This document shows, in pieces, positions 32,783 to 36,555 of a stretch of DNA of 36,555 nt. The notes under the pieces were generated by a model. The model was given only the letters and a program-made list of their open reading frames with translations. It did not search any database and was not told the DNA's origin. Position 1 is the stretch's first letter; every line of letters starts with the position of its first letter. The stretch comes from Candidatus Omnitrophota bacterium (lineage in GTDB: Bacteria; Omnitrophota; Gorgyraeia; Zapsychrales; Zapsychraceae): NCBI GenBank assembly GCA_016931055.1, contig JAFGFL010000061.1, positions 1-36,555 of the forward strand, read 5' to 3'. The position numbers and the translations under genes are program-made.

Positions 32783-32898
32783 GCCCAAAAGATCCAATAT
32801 GTCTAGATAATCCTTTGGCTTTTATGGTATGATGGGCACGGAAAGCCGCATCCGAAAACGTTTCCGGCAAAGGCCCGGCTGAAGACAACAAAAACGAC

Positions 32899-34431
32899 AT
32901 GGACTACATCTCACCATATATTTGGTTATCCCTCAGCTTATTCGTCATTATCCTGATCGGCATGCTTCTTTTGGTCATTATTGACAAATCCGAAAAAAAC
33001 AATAAGCTCCGGAATTCCCTCAACCAACTGAAAAACTCTTTCAACGACCTTGACGAACAGGCGAAATTGATCGTCAAGACGGACCTTGATCTCAACAAAG
33101 CCCAAGAGGAATTGGATAAAAGGCTCGGAGGGCTTGATGCCCTTCAGAAAATATCGCGCTTGATCAGCACGACCCTGGATGAAGAAGAGATTTTCACCCG
33201 GCTTCAGCAGACGTTAACCGCCACCCTGAATTTTGAGAAAAACCTCATTCTTGTTTACGACGAAGAGAAAAGCCTCCATTGCCGTGTCGCGCTCGGATTT
33301 CCCGAGGAAAGCATCCCTACCATTGTGGCCGACCTGGAAAAAGACAGCGGCATGATCACTTCTTTTAATGATGGATATACCTTCTCATCGATCAATTCCC
33401 CCAAACCCAGGCGGGAATATATTAATCAGCTTTTGGGAGTTGAACATTTTGTCTTTACCCCGATCCTCTCGCAGAAGGGCATTATCGGGCTTGTTTTTGT
33501 CGGCAATCAATCCAATGCCGCCGGGATCACCAAAGGGGACGAAGAGCTGATCTCCATCTTGGCCAGCCAAATAGGGCAGACTTTGGAAAATGCCCGCCTC
33601 TTCGAGCAGGTTTTCCGTTCGCGTCAGATCCTGGAAGCTAAAGTCCGCGACCGGACCAATCAATTGGAATCCGCGCTGAAAGAGGTCCAGGACATCAGTA
33701 AAACAAAATCCGAATTTATCTCCGCCGTTTCCCACGAATTGCGCACGCCTCTAACCTCTATCAAAGGATATGCGTCTATCCTGATGGCGGGAAAGCTGGG
33801 AGATGTCCCCGAACAGGTCCGGGAGCGTCTCGGCAAGATCAATACGCATTCGGACAATTTGGTCAAAATGATCAATGACCTTCTGGACATTTCAAGGATC
33901 GAATCCGGCCGCGTGGAGATGAACTTGAGCAAATGCAGCCTGGCTGAAATCATCGATAATGTCCATGACCTTCTCACTCCCCAGATGAAAGAAAAGAACA
34001 TCCAGTGGGTGGCGGAGGTCGGCAGGGATATCCCTGAAATGATGCTGGACAGCAGCCAGACAGAACGGATCTTTATTAATTTGATCGGCAATGCGGTCAA
34101 ATTCACCCCGCAGCACGGCACCATTTCCGTGAAGGCGCATCTGAATGACGGCGTGGTTACCGTAGAGGTCTCCGACACCGGCATCGGGATATCTGAAGAA
34201 AATATCTCGAAACTCTTCGCCGAATTCTATCGGATCGACAACCAAATCAATCAGAATGTAAAAGGGACGGGGCTCGGCCTGGCGCTGGCCAAGAAAATCG
34301 TTGAAGCCCACAAAGGCAGGATATGGATCACAAGCAAGCTCAATCAGGGGACAACGTTCCATTTCACCTTACCGGTCAATCAGTCCTCCCCAGGCAGCAT
34401 CTCTGATGGACAAAAGACGGAGCGGCCATGA
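32899..34431 (+). CDS. GAF-domain sensor histidine kinase
   Basis: 510 residues: one membrane helix at about 8-28, a coiled coil 35-80, a GAF domain around 85-235, a second coiled coil, then a HisKA domain with phospho-acceptor His279 in SHELRTPLTSIKGYASIL and an HATPase domain with NLIGNAVKFT (394-403), SDTGIG (425-430) and KGTGLGLALAK (455-465). It autophosphorylates on ATP and should transfer to the regulator that overlaps its stop codon (ATGA). The signal probably comes through the GAF domain and perhaps the FIST protein upstream. Confidence 0.95.
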   Translation: MDYISPYIWLSLSLFVIILIGMLLLVIIDKSEKNNKLRNSLNQLKNSFNDLDEQAKLIVKTDLDLNKAQEELDKRLGGLDALQKISRLISTTLDEEEIFTRLQQTLTATLNFEKNLILVYDEEKSLHCRVALGFPEESIPTIVADLEKDSGMITSFNDGYTFSSINSPKPRREYINQLLGVEHFVFTPILSQKGIIGLVFVGNQSNAAGITKGDEELISILASQIGQTLENARLFEQVFRSRQILEAKVRDRTNQLESALKEVQDISKTKSEFISAVSHELRTPLTSIKGYASILMAGKLGDVPEQVRERLGKINTHSDNLVKMINDLLDISRIESGRVEMNLSKCSLAEIIDNVHDLLTPQMKEKNIQWVAEVGRDIPEMMLDSSQTERIFINLIGNAVKFTPQHGTISVKAHLNDGVVTVEVSDTGIGISEENISKLFAEFYRIDNQINQNVKGTGLGLALAKKIVEAHKGRIWITSKLNQGTTFHFTLPVNQSSPGSISDGQKTERP

Positions 34432-35357
34432 GAAAAGAAAAAATTTTAACCATTGACGATGACCCGGACATTTTAGATGTCTTGGCCCTGACCTTATCCG
34501 AACAATATGACATTCTCCAGGCCGGTAACGGGGAAGATGGCCTTCAGCTGCTTCAGCAGAAGAATCCGGATCTCATCATTTGCGATTACATGATGCCGGT
34601 CATGAACGGCCGGGAGTTCTGCAAGGCCCTGAAGAAAGATATTCTCCTGAGGCACATCCCGGTCATCATGCTCACCGGGAAGGGAGAAGTCCAAGACCGC
34701 ATCGGCGGCATCGAAGCCGGCGCGGACGACTATATCGTCAAACCGTTCGACCCGAATGAATTGCTCGCAAGGATCAAGATGATCCTCAAGCGTACCGAGC
34801 GCAGCCTCGATGCCAACCCTCTCACCCATTTGCCGGGCAATACCTCTATCATGGAAGAGCTTCAGCGCCGCATCGAAATCAAGGAAAAATTCGCCGTCGG
34901 GTATGCCGACCTCGATAAATTCAAGGTCTACAACGATATGTATGGTTTCAAAAAAGGGGACGAAGTCATCCGCGAACTGGCGAGGATCCTGATCAAATTC
35001 GTCCGGGAAATCGGCGGGCCAACCGCATTTGTGGGCCACGTCGGCGGAGATGATTTTATCATCATCATGGATGACAGCCTTATCAACGGAGCCTGTCAGA
35101 AGATCGTTGATGAGTTCGACAAGAAGGTCCCTTCCTTTTACAGCAGGGAAGATTACAAAACCGGATTTATTTACGGGAAAGACCGGCAGGGCCGTGAGCA
35201 AAAGTTCGGGCTTCTTGCGGTCTCCATAGGGATCGTCAGCAACGCCTCTCAAAACATCACGCACGTCGCGCAAATCAGCGAGATCGGCGCCGAACTGAAG
35301 AAATACGCCAAAAGTATCGAAGGAAGCAACTTTGTCAGGGATAAACGGCAAGGATAG
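34428..35357 (+). CDS. Response regulator with GGDEF-like output domain
   Basis: 309 residues. REC domain at 1-122 with acidic pair Asp10-Asp12, phospho-acceptor Asp53 (IICDYMMPVMNG), Thr83 and Lys105. Then a GGDEF-type domain: LTHLPGNTSIMEEL, YADLDKFKVYNDMYGFKKGDE and, in place of GGDEF/GGEEF, GGDDF at 206-210 (GHVGGDDFIIIM). GG(D/E)EF is normally needed for diguanylate cyclase activity, so c-di-GMP synthesis is uncertain. Translationally coupled to the kinase gene. Confidence 0.93.
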   Translation: MRKEKILTIDDDPDILDVLALTLSEQYDILQAGNGEDGLQLLQQKNPDLIICDYMMPVMNGREFCKALKKDILLRHIPVIMLTGKGEVQDRIGGIEAGADDYIVKPFDPNELLARIKMILKRTERSLDANPLTHLPGNTSIMEELQRRIEIKEKFAVGYADLDKFKVYNDMYGFKKGDEVIRELARILIKFVREIGGPTAFVGHVGGDDFIIIMDDSLINGACQKIVDEFDKKVPSFYSREDYKTGFIYGKDRQGREQKFGLLAVSIGIVSNASQNITHVAQISEIGAELKKYAKSIEGSNFVRDKRQG

Positions 35358-35384
35358 GTTATCCGCCGTCGATTGGGCGAGTGA

Positions 35385-35621
35385 TCATAAACAAATCCCG
35401 CAGTCAGGCGGGCATTTTTCGCAACCTTCAAAAGCGCTGCAGATTCCATCCCCGCAGCGGGGAGCATCTCCCAAGATCGCGGGCGCTGCCCGGTTATAAT
35501 AAATATTCGCCGTTTCCTGTATGCGGGGCATATACGTCTTAAATCCAACCAGGACAATCGCCGCAACCGTCATCAGAAGCAGCAAATATTCAATCGCTGT
35601 TTGGCCTTTTTTATTTCTCAT
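35385..35621 (-). CDS. Type IV pilin-like protein with Cys-rich C-terminus
   Basis: About 78 residues. KKG-QTAIEYLLLLMTVAA is a short prepilin signal with Glu at +5 and a hydrophobic stretch (Flp/class III type), so it should be processed by a prepilin peptidase and assembled in a pilus or pseudopilus. The C-terminus CGDGICSAFEGC-EKC-PPDCG-IC packs seven Cys into about 23 residues and probably forms disulfides or binds metal. Start: three ATGs lie in a row (35627, 35624, 35621) after GGTAGGAC; spacing best suits the third. No pilus assembly genes are near. Confidence 0.85.
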   Translation of the reverse strand: MRNKKGQTAIEYLLLLMTVAAIVLVGFKTYMPRIQETANIYYNRAAPAILGDAPRCGDGICSAFEGCEKCPPDCGICL

Positions 35622-35667
35622 CATCATGTCCTACCTATACAGAATATAACACGATATCGAACTCTTT

Positions 35668-35733
35668 TAAAGGGGACAGCGCCCTTTTTCTCTTTCTATC
35701 ATTGACAAAAGAAAAAGGGCGCTGTCCCTGTTA
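35668..35733. repeat. GGGGACAG-family inverted pair
   Basis: AGGGGACAGCGCCCTTTTTC (35671-35690) and GAAAAAGGGCGCTGTCCCT (35711-35729) face each other across 20 nt, differing by one G. The rpe stop codon TAA (35731-35733) abuts the end of the second arm (TTAACAGGGACAGCG on the - strand). Confidence 0.85.
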
Positions 35734-36438
35734 ACTTAACGACTTAAGATAAGCGACAATTCCCTTCCGGTTTTTTGAGCCAAAAAAATAACTCGCTGTC
35801 GCGAGAATATTCGCCCCCTCCTTGACCGCCAAAGGCGCCGTGGACTCATTGATCCCGCCGTCAACCGCAATATCCCCTTTGAATGCCGCGCGTAATTCCG
35901 AGATCTTGGGGAGGACTTCAGGCATGAATCTCTGTTTCGCGAAGCCGGGATTGACAGACATGACCAGGACCCCGTCCAAATCCTTGAGCAAGCCTTTTAA
36001 ACAAACAGGCGTTCCCGGGTTGAGGACCATAAAGGCCTTCTTCCCTTTACTCTTGATTCGCAGGATATCTTTCCGCGCCTTTTCCGTGTCAATCTTATCG
36101 ACCTCTTTCGGGTATTGATCGAATTCCTTGCAATGGGCGCGTCTTTGGCCGTAACATTCAACATGAAGGGAAATGCTGTCAGCACCCGCATCGGCAAAAT
36201 CATCGATGTGCCGCCAAGGATTTTCAATCATCAAATGGGCCTCAATGGGAAGCCTTGTAACCGGGCGGATCGCCTCAACCATGATTTTACCCACCGTGAT
36301 GTTGGGGACAAAATACCCGTCCATCACATCCACGTGCAGCATATCCACGCCGGCGGCTTCACATGACTTGATTTCCTCCCTGAGCTTTGTGAAATCAGCG
36401 CAGAGAATGCTGGCGCTTACCTGAATTCCTTTTTTCAT
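35731..36438 (-). CDS. rpe: Ribulose-phosphate 3-epimerase
   Basis: 235 residues, TIM barrel, interconverts ribulose 5-phosphate and xylulose 5-phosphate in the pentose phosphate pathway. Motifs: VSASILCADFTKL, MLHVDVMDGYFVPNIT (catalytic Asp, metal His), IEAHLMIENP, VLVMSVNPGFAKQRFMPE (usually NPGFGGQ.F, so the GG is AK here), and AVDGGINEST (second catalytic Asp). GAGGAA precedes ATG 36438. A small hairpin TTGGTC/GACCAA lies just ahead of that site. Confidence 0.92.
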   Translation of the reverse strand: MKKGIQVSASILCADFTKLREEIKSCEAAGVDMLHVDVMDGYFVPNITVGKIMVEAIRPVTRLPIEAHLMIENPWRHIDDFADAGADSISLHVECYGQRRAHCKEFDQYPKEVDKIDTEKARKDILRIKSKGKKAFMVLNPGTPVCLKGLLKDLDGVLVMSVNPGFAKQRFMPEVLPKISELRAAFKGDIAVDGGINESTAPLAVKEGANILATASYFFGSKNRKGIVAYLKSLS

Positions 36439-36555
36439 TAGTGTTCCTCAATTGGTCCCTCGCGACCAAACTTGATTGATCGTCACTCGGGATAACAGTC
36501 TTTGTTCTCTAAAATAAAAATCTCTGGAACAAAGACTGATGCGCGGGGAGAGATT
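36439..36555. other. Upstream region of rpe with inverted repeats
   Basis: CAGTCTTTGTTC (36496-36507) pairs exactly with GAACAAAGACTG (36527-36538), a 12-bp stem. TTGGTC/GACCAA with loop GCGAGG on the - strand lies before the rpe ribosome-binding site. No promoter or known riboswitch recognised; the window ends here. Confidence 0.4.

Noticed and set aside
35671-35729. Strong bidirectional terminator between rpe and the pilin gene
   Set aside because: The arms carry A/T tracts inside the stem, but they match a dispersed repeat family, so I list it as a repeat; it may still terminate.
36439-36555. T-box or other riboswitch before rpe
   Set aside because: GGTCGCGAGGGACC is only a short hairpin; the conserved T-box sequence and specifier stem are absent.

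Overview
The window reads as a chromosomal segment of a Gram-negative-type bacterium from the uncultured Omnitrophota (OP3) or a close PVC-side relative. This placement is an inference. It rests on a secreted protein whose mature N-terminus reads TITLSTYYPAPFGSYERLRL (a sequence I associate with Omnitrophota exported proteins), a class-III-signal pilin with a Cys-rich tail, a bacterial V/A-type ATPase with DUF2764, and abundant short palindromic intergenic repeats. No 16S rRNA or ribosomal operon is present to confirm it. There is no prophage, no complete insertion sequence and no CRISPR array.

Layout. 164-1801 (+): a multi-membrane GT-C-like protein. 1890-4759 (-): a DNA-repair pair, an EndoQ-type PHP endonuclease followed by a compact UvrD-like helicase; both end in a beta-clamp-binding motif (QLTLF and QLSLF). 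4805-5334: tRNA-Asp, an intact tRNA-Val, and a second tRNA-Val whose two ends lie about 330 nt apart. 5625-12923 (-): a V-type ATPase operon in the order E, DUF2764, A, B, D, I, K; the K subunit keeps the residues that bind Na+ in Enterococcus NtpK. 13085-20364 (-): a pyrimidine operon pyrR-pyrB-pyrC-(LOG)-(ICMT-like)-pyrK-(TauE half)-pyrD-pyrF. It is preceded by a strong promoter, a PyrR-binding hairpin and an intrinsic terminator, so a complete PyrR attenuator can be read. 20671-23311 (-): two exported proteins, one extremely Cys-rich and one tail-fibre/autotransporter-like, from a clear promoter. 23505-26519 (-): rsmI, glmS and a bL27-like small protein without the usual N-terminal arm. 26688-30681 (-): a membrane-anchored DsbA-like protein, then a tight operon uppP, BamE-like lipoprotein, trmB and a D,D-carboxypeptidase. 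30948-31423 (-): a GIY-YIG protein and tRNA-Glu. 31595-35357 (+): a FIST sensor, a GAF histidine kinase and a REC-GGDEF response regulator. 35385-36438 (-): a small pilin-like protein and rpe.

How the genes work together. The pyr operon carries every de novo UMP step except carbamoyl-phosphate synthase and PyrE, with its own regulator. The V-ATPase couples ATP to ion (probably Na+) movement. uppP, the carboxypeptidase and glmS serve cell-wall synthesis. EndoQ and the helicase look like an alternative excision route for deaminated bases, probably docked on the sliding clamp.

The most striking non-gene pattern is that several unrelated palindromic repeat families sit directly at gene 3' ends, and in at least six cases the stop codon (TAG or TAA) overlaps the first bases of the repeat. 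Together with the split tRNA-Val, the clamp-motif repair pair and the trimmed bL27-like protein, this is what I would look at first.
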